Assembly: GCA_037178625.1 (NCBI GenBank)
Contig: CM074130.1
Coordinates: 868,001-932,000 of the forward strand
Reading direction: 5' to 3'
Source: Skeletonema tropicum
Lineage: Eukaryota; Bacillariophyta; Thalassiosirophyceae; Thalassiosirales; Thalassiosiraceae
DNA length: 64,000 nt
Position numbers and translations under genes: made by a program. How positions within the stretch are numbered: position 1 is the first letter of the stretch; each line of letters begins with the position of its first letter. Below, in pieces: positions 31,277 through 42,875 of the stretch. The notes beneath the pieces are model-generated. The model was not told the origin of the DNA. It saw nothing but the letters and a program-made list of their open reading frames with translations, and did not search any database.

Positions 31277-32532
31277 TCAGCAATCGAGCATCCATTCATG
31301 CTGTTGAATTTCTCTCAGTGAGAGCCTCTTGCTTGGATCAATCACCAAGATTTTCGATATCAAGTCAATAAAGCTCGAGCTTAAGCCGCTCGGCAAGGTC
31401 TTGTAATTTCCTTCCCTTATCATTGTGAACAAGTCTGGAAGAGATTTTGCCCGAAACGGCAATGTTCCGGTTGTCATTACAAAGAGACATACTCCCATTG
31501 ACCAGATATCCGCTCTCCTTCCATCGTAGCCTTGGCCGTCAAGAATTTCTGGCGAGAAAACATGGGTAAGTTTATGGTGAAACAAGTGACGTTGGATGAG
31601 TATCTGAAACACTATCCCACAAAGAAGAAATGAATTGAATTCCGAGGAGAGTTTGTATTCATCTTGGAAACTGATGACCAAGGGTCACATCAGTTTCCCC
31701 AACACGCTAAAGTAGTCCTAATTATCATGACTCTAAACTCGTTGCCTGTGCTCTTACCTGGCGAGACATAATAAGGTGTGCCACATGCTGGCAAATAAAA
31801 TGAGGGAGAATCGAATGAGCAAGTGAGCAAGCAAGGTAGCTCGAGCTCGATATTCACACTCACACCATAGCACTCACTCACTTGTATGAAGCATTTTCGA
31901 CTGAGTCATGGTCGCATCTCCGCAAGTAGCATCATGCAGCCCAGATAATCCGAAGTCACTAATTTTAAGGTCCCCATTCGAGTCCAGAAGCAAATTTTCC
32001 AACTTGATATCTCGATGGACAATGCCCTTGTCGTGACAACACATAATTCCGTCAACAAGCTGCTTAAAGAAATGCCTAGCTTTAACCTCTCCGAATTCCT
32101 TTTCCTTGACAAGCAAGTCAAAGAGCTCGCCTCCCGTCACAAGCTCTAGAACAAGGTAGATCTTTGTCTTCGATGCTAGAACCTCAAATAGTTGTACAAC
32201 TCTGGGATGCTGAATTAACTTTGTTATTGATACTTCTCTCTTCAATTGAGTTCGCATCTTTTGCTTCTTTAGCATTGTCTTGTCAATGCATTTGACAGCA
32301 TATTCTTTTCCAGTGATGATATGGCGAGCTTTCCTTACCTTTCCGAACGTGCCGGTACCCTTCGGGACGTCGATGCGAATTCAAGCAGCATCATTGGGGA
32401 TCGTCGAGACATAAAATCAATACGGAAGTCTTGGGGTTAGCAGGGAAGCAGTGCTTAATGCTGGACGTTGTCTTTGAATCCACTCACCAGCTTCTCACCA
32501 AGCTCATAGTCTCCGACTGTCTTCTTCTTCAT
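31277..32532 (-). CDS. CAMK/SnRK-type serine/threonine protein kinase
   Basis: Four exons join in phase: 32488-32532, 31882-32359, 31758-31787 and 31277-31548, giving 274 residues; ATG at 32532. It is essentially a bare catalytic domain. Visible motifs are the Gly loop GTGTFGKV right after the first intron, the ATP-binding Lys in EYAVKC (about 38), catalytic HRDIKLEN (about 130), DFGLS (about 150), the activation-segment TCGTPYYVSPE built across two introns, DIWSMGVCLFVMTTGTLPF, and a closing R in PSKRLSLREIQQHEWM. The pattern is closest to the CAMK-like SnRK3/CIPK and AMPK groups. No NAF/FISL regulatory domain follows, so control by a calcineurin-B-like partner cannot be claimed. Expected role: phosphorylation of Ser/Thr targets in signalling. 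Confidence 0.88.
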
Positions 32533-32993
32533 ACTTCTTTCTTTTTCTTCTTTCCGTCCATGTGCGTGAGAAGAAAGAAGAATTATTTCTATCAAAATTA
32601 GGCGGGAGCCCCAATCTTTTTGCTTGAGTGAGATGTCAGAGTTTGGCGGGTTTGGGCGTTATTATCTCGACCCTTCTTAAACAATTTAATGATACTGCAT
32701 ATGCACGGGCGGATACCGAGGTAACGTTCCTCTTTCTGTAGGTGTACTTGTGATCGTATTATATTACGGCTCGAAAACATAACAAGCGATGCTGAGAGGA
32801 ACAGGATCGAGTGTCGAGTGTCGCTTCATGCTGGAGCCAGCATAGTCGTCAAGGATGTCCTTTCCTTTCTAGTGTTGAAAAGAGAGATGCAGATTGAAGG
32901 GATGAGAAGGGACGCGAGAGGCTAATGCATGCAATATCGCGTAATGAGCGTCGTTATTTCATTATAGCACAATAATTGCGAATGTTAATTTTA
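32533..32993. other. intergenic region, nothing firm
   Basis: About 460 bases upstream of the kinase gene and downstream of the N-acetylglutamate synthase gene. No convincing ORF or RNA gene. Confidence 0.5.
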
Positions 32994-35900
32994 TCAAGAT
33001 GACACTTGATTTGACCACCACAGCTCAGCTGCGTCCAAGTCTCGCTCGCCATCAATCTCTTTCATGTAAATTTTACTCTTTCTCTTTTTGTTGTACATAG
33101 CTTGCCTACTCGGGGGCAAACTGTCGACAGAGACTTCCCGAAATCCTCTCTCGATGAACCAATCCATAGTTTGTGTACTTAAAACGAATACTTTTCGTGC
33201 TCCACATTGAAGTGACAGCCTTTCAAGATAACCAAGCATCGCATCACCTCTTCCTCCTTTACGGTAGTCTTTATTTACAACGAGGCAACCAATCTCTGCG
33301 AATCCTCCCTCAAACCTCTTGAGTTGTCCTGTTGCAACAATCAAACCGTCACGAGTGTAAACATAGTATCCTGTAATGTCCTTCTCCAACGTACTCTTCG
33401 GTCTTGGCACCAATGTGCCCGCACGAACCAATGGATCTATGAGATCGTATATACCTGAAACATCATTGACGTCGGCACGTCGTATGCCCTCGTAAATATC
33501 ACGGGAAATCAATGTGCCACATCCATCTCGAGTGTATAACTCCTGCACAAGAGCTCCATTTTCAGGAGCGAGGATGTGAGCTCGTTTCACACCCTTTTCC
33601 AACGCCACCATGGAATACCCAACCTTAATTAGAGTTTCAATTGAACCAGGAGTGCGCAAGACCTGTTGTTGGGGTGAGTTTCCATCCAAATCTACAAGAG
33701 CGAAACCCTTGGGGTGAATTTTCATGCTGTAGTGTTCCAATAAGTTCCTTGCATCACTAACTCGCAAGTTCTGCACTGGCTTGTTTGTATTCTTGTTTTG
33801 AAACAAGGTGCCATGGACGTTGAAGTAAACGATTTTGGAGGCACTGACTGCACCTGCTACAGAGGCAGCCAAAAATTCCGAGTTGACATTGAATATTTCT
33901 CCAGAGGGACTAACCCCGAGCGATGTTAAGAGGACAATATCATGCGTCTCATGAACTTGACGGATTCGTTCCACCTCCACCTTTCTGGGGAATCCCGTCC
34001 AACAGTAGTCAATGCCATCAATAACACCAAAAGGTTGGGCGGAATAAAAGTTACCCGATACCGACATTCCCCACCAACGATTCTGATCCCTTTACTAATC
34101 CCCCATGCAGCCTTAGACTCTTTGCTAACCGTCTCTCAATCTCAAATCGGACAAAGCCAGCTTCCTCCTTCACAACACGTAACGTATCCTCATCCGTGAC
34201 ACGAATAGAAGACATCATGACTTTACCACTATACCCCCTACTATCAGACTCCTCCCCCTCATCTTCTTCCAATCGCAAATCAATCTGATGACGGCATCCT
34301 GCCACCAACACAATCTTCATCCCCAGTAACCACGTTAATGCAATATCATCCATTAATCCCGGAAAGCCCTCCCAAGCCAACAATTCACCAGGGATATGAT
34401 ACACGGCAGTAGTACCACGATGATTAGCGATATAGGATGCCGATCCACGGAACATTTTTACAAAGCTCCCATTCTCAGTCTCTTCCAATAAGTCGTGCAA
34501 TCTTGACTTGAGTAGTTGAGTAGACATGTATGGTTCTGCTCCTTCACCTTGAATAATATTGTTATTATCTTCGTCAAGGAGAAGATCTTCTTCTTCTTTG
34601 ACTTCATCGGATGGTAGAAAATCAATGAATTTTGGATCAAGTGATAATTCACTCGTGTCCAAGCCACTGTTGGCAATATTAGTACTTTTGTTTGTCCGAA
34701 GTAGATGGAGTGGAAGAAGCGGCGACAGCATAGCCGTCGTTCAAGGAAATATTCTCGTCTAAAACGTCGTAATCATCAACATCGTCTTCTTCTTCTTCCA
34801 TCAGATCTTCATCTTCCTCTTCCTCCACAACCATATCCTCCTCATCATCTTCCTCCACTTCATCAAAAACCAAAGCACCACCACCACCATCACCATTTAC
34901 AGTCACATCATCATTATCATCATGAAACCGTTCTTCAACAACATCATTCTCAGTAGTAGAAACAGTACCAGTAGCAACCATAAACGCCTTGTCTTTATAC
35001 GTACTCATTCGACTCCCATCACGAAAATTCATACTTTGTGGTCCTACTTTTTCGTAGTATTGATTACTCTTTCCTTTGAATGGATCATTGCTGTTGTTGA
35101 TATTGGAAGTTTTAGCGGCACTGTTGTTCTCATCATTGGCAGTGGTAGCAGTAGCACCAACAGAAGTGGTACCACTCCCATCTTCCACAAACGAAATCTG
35201 TTGTTGTTGTTGCTGCTCCGGTTTTACCACTGACGAATCCATCGCAGGCAATACCGAATTAGGCACTACATTATTATTATTCCCATTTTGCTCTAATTCA
35301 ATGGCAGTACGTCCATCACTTCCACTACCTTTGAATCGTCGTACGTCATCACGGAAATTTTCTGCTTTGGATGGTTCTACTTGGATGGATGATGTGGCAT
35401 AATTGTTGTTGTTGTTGTTGTTTGGGGGTTCTATTGTTGGTTGTGATGATCCTTCCTGCTGCTGCTGTTGCTGTTGCCGTTGCCCCATACTCTGCTGCTG
35501 CTCCTTCGGAGGATAAACCACCCTCTCCAAACTACTCACCACATTCTTCCTTCGAAAACTCTGCTGCAATGCACTACTTGCCTCGGTCATGGGTGATTTA
35601 TAATTCCGTTGACGTCCTGGTGTTAGCTTTGGAAAGGAGTATCCTCCTTGCTGTTGTTGTGGTTGTTGCTGCTGCTGTGGTGGATGTCGTTGTTGAAAGA
35701 GGTGTTGTTCATTATTTGCAACTGATTGCGTTGATGATGATGATGATGATGGTGTTTGATTATTGATCATTTCCACCACACCACTATCTGTACCATCAGC
35801 AGCAGCAGTAGCACCCCCCTCCACCTCCTCTTCATTCCCCCTTTGTTGAATATAATCCTGTCCACCACGATGAGCATCTCGAAATCCCTCGGATGGTAAA

Positions 35901-36343
35901 TTTGGATTCATCATCATGTGCAAGCTTGTCGTTGGAGTGGTGAATTTCAGTTCGAGATGTGTTTCACAGATTGGTGTCCATGGCAGTCGCGGTTTGTGAA
36001 TGTCATGTTTCGATATCTTGATGCGTTTCTCATGATTGCTGGCTGATGATGATGGTGGTTTATTGGTGGTGAACTGTCGTGAGACGATGGAAGAAGATGG
36101 AGGTACAAATGCCAAACTACTACTACTGCTCCATCTGCCGCCACTAATTTTTACAGTCGTCGTTGTTGCCTTTCTTCGTTTGGCTGTATCCGCAATGAAG
36201 TTACGAATGGACGATGAGAATAATTGACCACTTCTAGAAGCTGACTTAGTGCTTGTACTGCAGGGACGCAGTAGTAGTGAAGAGGAGGAGGAGGAAGTCA
36301 CTGCCGGCACCAAGAGGGTGGTGAGTATTGTTGACATTTTCAT
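32994..36343 (-). CDS. amino-acid N-acetyltransferase (N-acetylglutamate synthase)
   Basis: The C-terminal part (357 codons, 32994-34067) aligns by eye with bacterial ArgA: SGNFYSAQPFGVIDGIDYCW of the amino-acid-kinase-like domain, then GCGTLISRDIYEGIRRADVN at the domain junction, and the GNAT domain with EIGCLVVNKDYRKGGRGDAM (acetyl-CoA site) and MDWFIERGFREVSVDSLPPS. The enzyme transfers acetyl from acetyl-CoA to glutamate, the first step of arginine synthesis. The region 34068-34681 supplies the start of the kinase-like domain (SFVKMFRGSASYIANHRGTT). An N-terminal extension of about 550 residues starts at ATG 36343 with a Ser-rich leader (MKMSTILTTLLVPAVTSS) that could target an organelle, then long Gln/Asn and acidic stretches. 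Two +1 frame changes are needed, one at about 34667-34731 and one at about 34064-34068. With both, the protein is about 1115 residues. Extra bases from assembly are the likeliest cause. Confidence 0.8.
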
Positions 36344-36714
36344 CGCTTCGTTTGATCTATTATACGGTATTGGTGGATGCTGCTGTCTGCTGAGTGGTAG
36401 GAAATCACGTCTTATGTGTAGTACTTGCTAGAAAGATATTACTGTCATGACACACATTGGTGCAGTCGGATGATAGTAACCTGCCGCCGGCGCGACGGAT
36501 CTCATCATGATCTGCTTTCTGCTTCGAAGTTGAGCAAGGAAGAAGTTGATGCGTAGGTAGCATGGGGGAAGCTAGAGAAAAGATATCTCTAGAGTCTAAG
36601 CTAGGTACTAAGTACCTAAGATAGCATTCACTCTCTAGAATTCTAGAACCCCATCAAACATCCTCGAACGAGCCGACTCTATTTGGAAATCAAAACAACG
36701 CATCTACCACTATG

Positions 36715-36998
36715 GGGGATCCTACAAAAGTCCTGACCCAAGCACTTACTACACACAAATTTTCGGGAGAACAGTTTGCACTGCCAATGGCTCAGCAGGA
36801 CTAGCTGCCATACAAGCACTCTATAAGAGCAACAATGGCCCGATAACCGCGTCATCACTTAATGATGACCAAATTTCATATTTATTATACAGTACAGATG
36901 GCAGATCTATTTCTCAAAGAAGTAGCTCTCAGTTGACTTCAAGGTCGTCTCAGCCGTCCATAGATGCTTTTCTTGTTTACAATACCAGTGATACGTAA
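36715..36998 (+). pseudogene. plus-strand relic of the 19.2 kb Ser/Gln-rich gene
   Basis: Codons from about 36768 to the TAA at 36996-36998 read ANGSAGLAAIQALYKSNNGP and onward, nearly the same as the minus-strand protein at 19197-19502. The ATG at 36715 opens a different frame that stops after 21 codons, so the 5' end was lost. It lies in the 1 kb upstream of the N-acetylglutamate synthase gene. Confidence 0.6.
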
Positions 36999-37352
36999 AC
37001 GTGAGTAGTTTACTGTAGCCATAGCAAGAATTAATCTAAAGCCCCACACCCAAAATCTCATAATGTCCACCCCAGAATCCCAGGTCGACGTGAGATTCCT
37101 TATTTACGTTTTTTGACCCCTGAGCTGGTAATGGTAACACTTGAGCCAAGCGGGAAGAGTTTTGTCTTTTCAGTATCAGTATCATTAGAATGGAGGAGGT
37201 AATGTTGTAAAGTGGTGTGGTTTTCAAGCTCCTTCTGGTGAGATATGAGGTGTATTCCACGACATTCCACGTTATGAGATTAATCAACACTGTTACTTTA
37301 GCTTGATTAAATCCAAAAAATCTTAAATTTATCTGCACACTACATTTAACAA

Positions 37353-37814
37353 TCAATGAGATTGAGGAACTGGTACTGTTGCAAATTCTCCGTAAAGGTC
37401 CCTCGCAGTCTTTCCCCCCTCACAACACGTCTTCTTGAACCCGAAGTCACAGCAAACTTCTGGGCGATCACAGTCGTAATTACTTTCACATGTGTCTTCA
37501 AATACGCTACCAAAGAAACCTTTCAGTATACCAGATACTCCTTTACTGTTAGCTGCTGCCGCTGCTACACTGGCTTCTTTGTCACGTATTGTTTTTGCTT
37601 CCACCTTGGCATCTTGAAATTTCTTCCGATTTGTCTCTTCCATTTCAAGAATCTCTGCCTGCAACACGACGAATTGCTCTGGTGTTAGAGGATCGAGGCC
37701 GTACTTTCTCCTAACCTTATTTTTCTCTTCCAATTCATTCCAATAGTCATCGGCGTCGCATACAACGTCATCATTCTTGTGTTCTTCGACTGCTGTGCCA
37801 AATGAATCAGCAGC
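37353..37814 (-). pseudogene. 3' part of split plastid-targeted Cys-rich protein gene
   Basis: This part carries residues from SFGTAVEEHK to the C-terminus of the protein whose start is at 43742. The part unique to this side encodes a Ala-rich linker, KGVSGILKGFFGSVF, and a Cys-rich motif CESNYDCDRPEVCCDFGFKK followed by CC, reminiscent of small disulphide-bonded domains seen in chloroplast proteins of diatoms and related algae. There is no start codon of its own in the correct context. Bases 37563-37814 are duplicated at 43221-43472. Removing the inserted element and one repeat copy restores a continuous 243-residue frame. Confidence 0.8.
37563..37814. repeat. 252-bp host-gene direct repeat, left copy
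   Basis: It matches 43221-43472 in length and, by eye, base for base. The two copies lie immediately outside the inverted termini of the 37815-43220 element, like a giant target-site duplication. Confidence 0.9.
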
Positions 37815-38048
37815 GCTATGGGTGGTGACGCTAGTAGCGCGCCTAAGTAAAACCTAAAAATGGCTATTTTTTGGAAATAGATAGAGTAAGCGAATAGTAA
37901 CTCTACGATGAAACCAAGACTACCAATGGAAAGCTTATCTCCTCTAGTTTATGATTCATGTGTTGTTCGTGTGATTTGGTCGACTATGAGACGAATTGGA
38001 ATCGTCCAAAGTTTTGCACTTGTCTGACTTTGGAACGGCTCTCTCACA

Positions 38049-38147
38049 CTCTGGGGGGTCGAATGCTGTCGTACAGGTATGCATTCGACTCGTGAGGTGT
38101 TCAGGAATCCAGTGCATATCTGTACGACAGCATTCGACCCCTCAGAG
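38049..38147. repeat. subterminal stem-loop, 28-base arms
   Basis: Arms 38049-38076 and 38120-38147 are inverted copies with one mismatch; the core reads GGTCGAATGCTGTCGTACAG. The loop is 43 bases. It is 230 bases from the left terminus and could be a protein-binding or RNA structure of the element. Confidence 0.85.
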
Positions 38148-38281
38148 CAATAGAATCGACTACTCCCTGAGACATCATTTCAACCCATTTTCAAATTTTT
38201 TTCGTTCGTTTTACTAGCGATTTGTTAGCAATTTGCAGAGAAAATCCGACCTCCGACAGTCAGGCTGTTCATTCTCGGCAA

Positions 38282-38575
38282 CTAAGCGGTCGATTCAACC
38301 CGTTCCAATTGCAGAGCTCTTCTAGAAGACCTATTGGAGCGATCCAATCGCTGTGTTAGGTTGGAATAGCTCTTTTTGCTGCGTAATACTGCGTCTAAAC
38401 TGGGCAATGCCATAGAGAGATCGCTTTTCACACGTCGGCGATGCATTTGGTTCATATTTGCTAACAATAACAAGATATTCGTCCATAAAAGCATGCCTTG
38501 TCTATTCATTAGGTAGATACTAGATGATTGAGTAGAATAATTGTAGCAAAGCGTGCCAGATTCCGATGGTGTCAT
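38282..38575 (-). CDS. possible small divergent ORF of the element
   Basis: 97 codons from ATG at 38575. Its start overlaps the ATG region of the plus-strand ORF by 10 bases, an unusual head-to-head overlap. It contains a hydrophobic stretch (MLLWTNILLLLANM) and a basic tail. It could be a chance ORF. Confidence 0.3.
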   Translation of the reverse strand: MTPSESGTLCYNYSTQSSSIYLMNRQGMLLWTNILLLLANMNQMHRRRVKSDLSMALPSLDAVLRSKKSYSNLTQRLDRSNRSSRRALQLERVESTA

Positions 38576-39666
38576 TCCTACAAGTGGCGAAAGCCGTCAT
38601 CACTCTCGAGACATCCACCTACTGGATACATGAATCAGCTTTCGCCAAGCTTTTAGGAGTGACCGACGCTGACTTGGAAGGATGGGTTAAGTGCGTGAGA
38701 GAAGGGGGCTCCGGTGCTAAATCCAAGAATACATTCCAGCCTAACCCTGCTCCCTACAATGTCAAAATCGATCTTCCCGATCTGTCTACAGATAACGTTC
38801 TAAATCTTCACTACCAAGAAAACAGGTGCAACACCATTCCAAAAGTAGACGGAGAAGTCTTGTCTTTGTGCAGCTTTGCCAGATACTACTTCATTGGTAC
38901 GTCGGCGAGTTGTCGGTCAACATCGTTAAAGACTGAGATTGACATTGCACGATACGTTGTAGGTGATCACAAGGAGCTTTTGTGTAATGAAGACTACAAG
39001 CCGATCGGTGAGAGACGCAGAAAGCTATGGCGACAATGGATGAACGGGGATAGAGAAGGATACGAATACACCAAGGAGGACTTACCAGTAATTGCATACT
39101 TCTTTGCTGACTACTTTGGAGTCAAACAAGAACGTCTACGCACATCTGACTTAGAGAGAGTCAAATGGCATATACGTGAAATTCTTGTGGCATTGAATTT
39201 ACTGGAAACCACAGATAATCCTCTCCCACGTCGAAGCACTAGAATAAGTAATGATAGCCAAGATATGGATATTGATGGCATCCCGAGCCAAAGAGTTCTA
39301 CACCAACGCGATGGAGACACCCGACGATCAAATTCTCCCGACGAAGTATCAGAGAGCGATGACAGTCTTGATGCCATTTTAGGCGATGAAGACGATGACG
39401 ATGAAGATATGACGCATCAAGCGGCCAAAAGGGCACTAAAGAAGTTGTTGGCTAGATGTGGTGGTGATAGAATAGCAGGTTATAGACGCGTCGGCATTCT
39501 CGAGGCTGCTTTTAAATGTGCCCATGGCGACGGGACAATCGTCGACCTCAACACGACGCTCTTTGCTCTTGCTTGTCCAGACCTCATGTCTCCAAATGAA
39601 TTTGATCGCATTGCTGCACTCCAGATTCCTATCCTCAAATTTTCGATATGTTTTGGTCCAAAATGA
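38566..39666 (+). CDS. element ORF1, unknown function
   Basis: 366 residues from ATG at 38566. The N-terminal half looks globular (ESAFAKLLGVTDADLEGWVK; RYYFIGTSASCRSTSLKTEI; RRRKLWRQWMNGDREGYEYT). About residues 220-290 are acidic and Ser-rich, and the final segment is again globular (ARCGGDRIAGYRRVGILEAA). No transposase, nuclease or zinc-finger pattern is evident. Its last 19 bases overlap ORF2, which is in the -1 frame relative to it, so translation by frameshift or a separate start is possible. Confidence 0.6.
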   Translation: MVSFLQVAKAVITLETSTYWIHESAFAKLLGVTDADLEGWVKCVREGGSGAKSKNTFQPNPAPYNVKIDLPDLSTDNVLNLHYQENRCNTIPKVDGEVLSLCSFARYYFIGTSASCRSTSLKTEIDIARYVVGDHKELLCNEDYKPIGERRRKLWRQWMNGDREGYEYTKEDLPVIAYFFADYFGVKQERLRTSDLERVKWHIREILVALNLLETTDNPLPRRSTRISNDSQDMDIDGIPSQRVLHQRDGDTRRSNSPDEVSESDDSLDAILGDEDDDDEDMTHQAAKRALKKLLARCGGDRIAGYRRVGILEAAFKCAHGDGTIVDLNTTLFALACPDLMSPNEFDRIAALQIPILKFSICFGPK

Positions 39667-40763
39667 GCTTATATCCGCATTCAACAAGGATTGTAGAGCA
39701 AACTCATGGTATGGAGCGCCATGCTTACAACTCACAAGCTTCAAATGACATGCGCGATGCACGCACAAACTATATGGCCCGTCAAGAGTATGAGAACAGG
39801 AGGGATCGAAGAAGTCTTGTACTGGCAAGAGCCGCGGAGGCGGAGAAGGCATCATCGACCACTGCTACTGCTACCACTGCCACGAAGCGATCAAAGAAGC
39901 AAAATGTCAAACATAATGACAGAAAGCCCACCCAAAAGATGATGGGTGACCAATTGCTTGAAGCATCGCAGAGATATACTGCTGTAAGTATTAAAGCACG
40001 CACCACGGTATCCTTCCAAGAAGCGTATAGCATTAGAAGCATCGTGAAGCGTGGAACAAACGTCGGTAAGAAGCAACTTGACGAAAAGAAAGTAGCCCAT
40101 GCAGAAGCAGTTGCAGCAAAGAAGAGACAGTCTACCACTTACAGTCAGACCTCATTGGAAGATCAAGAAGAAGCAGCTACAACACTAGTGACAGCCAATG
40201 ATTTGGCATGGAAGTCAAAAGATGCAATTGAGCGTGCAAAACGACTCGATAAAGTCCTGAAGAAGAGTTATTGGAAAGATGTCCCATCGAATTGTTTCTT
40301 TGAAGAACTCGAAAAAGTCCTTCCGCGCTTTTACAACCGTGCAGTGAGTGGTATGACCAAGACTTTTGTGCTGCGGACAGCAACTGAAACTTGCACTGAA
40401 GAGAATAATCTCGGTCAATTCATTAAACTTGTCCAAAATATTGCAGATGGAAAGACTCCAAACACCCTCAGCACCAAGCGTCGGGCAGACCAGTTGAAGA
40501 AGGCGAAAGCAACCAAGATGGATATTTTGGCTGAGTTCACTAAAGTGGCAGACTCTATTTACTTAAGTGTTGTTGAAGAGAAGGATTTTCAGAAGCATGC
40601 ACCTATGCGAGCAATAATTGAATCATTTGGCACTGAGATCGCTGGACATGCTAGATATCAATTGACAGATAAGAAGGATTTGACGACCACTTTTGTAACC
40701 AGTTACATCCCCCCAAGTGATGATGGCGATGGCGATGGCGATGACGATGGGATGATCTCTTGA
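39648..40763 (+). CDS. element ORF2, unknown function
   Basis: 371 residues from ATG at 39648; the frame is open for some codons upstream too (PDSYPQIFD), so the real product may be a continuation of ORF1. It is highly charged and mostly alpha-helical in look: an Arg/Ala region, a Lys-rich segment KRSKKQNVKHNDRKPTQKMM, helices with KSKDAIERAKRLDKVLKKSY, and an Asp/Gly repeat tail (DGDGDGDDDG). Composition fits a nucleic-acid-binding or structural protein. No domain is recognised. Confidence 0.6.
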   Translation: MFWSKMSLYPHSTRIVEQTHGMERHAYNSQASNDMRDARTNYMARQEYENRRDRRSLVLARAAEAEKASSTTATATTATKRSKKQNVKHNDRKPTQKMMGDQLLEASQRYTAVSIKARTTVSFQEAYSIRSIVKRGTNVGKKQLDEKKVAHAEAVAAKKRQSTTYSQTSLEDQEEAATTLVTANDLAWKSKDAIERAKRLDKVLKKSYWKDVPSNCFFEELEKVLPRFYNRAVSGMTKTFVLRTATETCTEENNLGQFIKLVQNIADGKTPNTLSTKRRADQLKKAKATKMDILAEFTKVADSIYLSVVEEKDFQKHAPMRAIIESFGTEIAGHARYQLTDKKDLTTTFVTSYIPPSDDGDGDGDDDGMIS

Positions 40764-41296
40764 AAGAGAATGTAAATATTGTAAATATTCTGTATAAAAG
40801 TCACCTGCACCCCACAATAGTTGTTTGTTCATCGGTACGGCGTAGAGGTGATGGTGTGTGAGTTCATATACCAAAGAAAATGGACTGTACTGTTGATTAG
40901 CAAATTGGACCACGATGCAAAACCGACCCACCCAATCTTTATATAACTCCAGCGGATGTATTCACTGCATTAGAACGTTCGTAATGTTGTGATATTGACC
41001 ATGATGGGTAAGATAGCCGAAAGATGGCAATTTTCCATGCCCACATTTCAAATTGCATTACGACCACGTAGACCTATTTCGAGCCAAATAATGACTGTAG
41101 ACATTGAATATATAGACAAGAAGCTGTACATGGAGCCATCGTTCGGCCTCCGACGACGTCCGTAACATGGTGCATGGTGCCGTCGAACATGGTGGTTTTG
41201 GTGATGTCTTCGTTCTGTGTGATTTTGAGGCCGGATAGCGAGGCGCGCCAATTTTTTTGAGTGATTTTGGCCCGATCTCCCGTTCGACATAGGTTT

Positions 41297-42875
41297 GTAG
41301 CGAGCACCTTATATTTTTTTCTCCACCAGCACCTTTTATTATGCGTTATATCTTGTTTTTTTGCTGTCTAGTACCACCTATATTTCAGCACCTTATATTA
41401 TACAGCCCATTTTTAGTATTTCTTCTTTGTCCTTATTTTTTTGTGTTACTAGAGAATGTCAGCACCTTATATTCGGAATTCCACGTGTAGTCTTCTGTTA
41501 GGTTTCTAAATCGTTTATTGCACTGGTACTTATCAGAACCAATGTTCTTTTTTTAATATTGTAGGAGTATTACGCTTGTACTCGGAGTATTTGCAACTAT
41601 TTTTGCAACCGTGTAATCACATACATGGTCACATAGTAGTCACACATGTCAGATCACGTGAAAGATGCGATTTTTCTTTATGACAAAGACATAGACACAA
41701 TAACAAGACATGCCTACCATGACATGCGCTTCATTTGCCCTTGGGTCGTCGTTCAGCCACCGCCATTGGCCATGAAATGGTATTGCATATTGTGAGCTTC
41801 CGTCAGAGCCGTCGATCGTCGTCATTAGCGTTATAGAATCACTGAGAGCATCATTGAAAAAGAGGCACGCGTGTGCTTGCAGCATTATGTTTGTTTCTCA
41901 CAGCAAATCAATCCAAACCGGAGGGAAGATCACATCTACGACAACAGCAGCGGCAGTTTTCAACAATTGAGTGGACGTGAGATGTTGTTTGAAATGTACT
42001 GGGTCCGAGAACTTAATTGGTTCCTTTCTGAACCAATACGATTCTAATTTTCTTACTACACTGGTTAAAATATGAACCAGAAAGATGACACTGTACTGAA
42101 CAATAATATTACACTGGTACTGGTCTGAACCAGTATCATACGAAACTACGAAGATACCTCAATGATGGAATCCGTCCAATCTGAAGTACGATCTGCCATA
42201 GTAATTTTTAATACATTTGCTATTATTTCATTCTATGGATCATCGAGATTAATTTTCTGCACATCTAATAATGATGGAGTCATTGTCCTAATTCACTTCC
42301 TACCGGAACTAACTGGTTCCATTCTGAATCAATTAGATTCTAATTCACTTACTACAGGAGTCATTGTCCTAATTCACTTCCTACCGGAACTAACTGGTTC
42401 CATTCTGAATCAATTAGATTCTAATTCACTTACTACACTGGTTAAAATATGAACCAAAACGGTAACACTACACTGAACAATAATATTGCACTGGTACTAG
42501 TCTGAACCAGTATTGTACTCTTGCAATGATGAATTCATTCTAATCTTAAGTACGACCTAAGATGGTAAATTTTCTTTCTATGAATGATGGAGTCATCGTC
42601 CGGACAGCTATGGATCCTAACCATTACAGCTATGAATCATACCCATTAACTTTCGTCCCAAGAACAGTTCCGGAAACTCAGAATATAAGGTGCTGACATT
42701 CTCTAGTTGAAAAAGAAACCAATGATATAAGGGCCTGACACGTGGAAATCTGAATATAATGTGCTGACATTCTCTAGTACGGGAAAAAAATGATGCCTGA
42801 TTCGACATAAAGAAAAGGGCTAAATAAGGCTAAATAATATAAGGTGCTGGAATATAAGGTGCTGGCTACAAAACG
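41297..42875. repeat. nested inverted-repeat region with TATATT/GCACC boxes
   Basis: Several copies of CAGCACCTTATATT at about 41305-41475 face inverted copies (AATATAAGGTGCTG) at about 42680-42860, some with the shared extension TAGAGAATGTCAGCACC. This looks like a smaller foldback unit inside the 5.4 kb element. Confidence 0.65.
42276..42437. repeat. 81-base tandem duplication
   Basis: Two exact-looking units, 42276-42356 and 42357-42437, each starting GGAGTCATTGTCC and containing GGAACTAACTGGTTCC. Confidence 0.9.
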
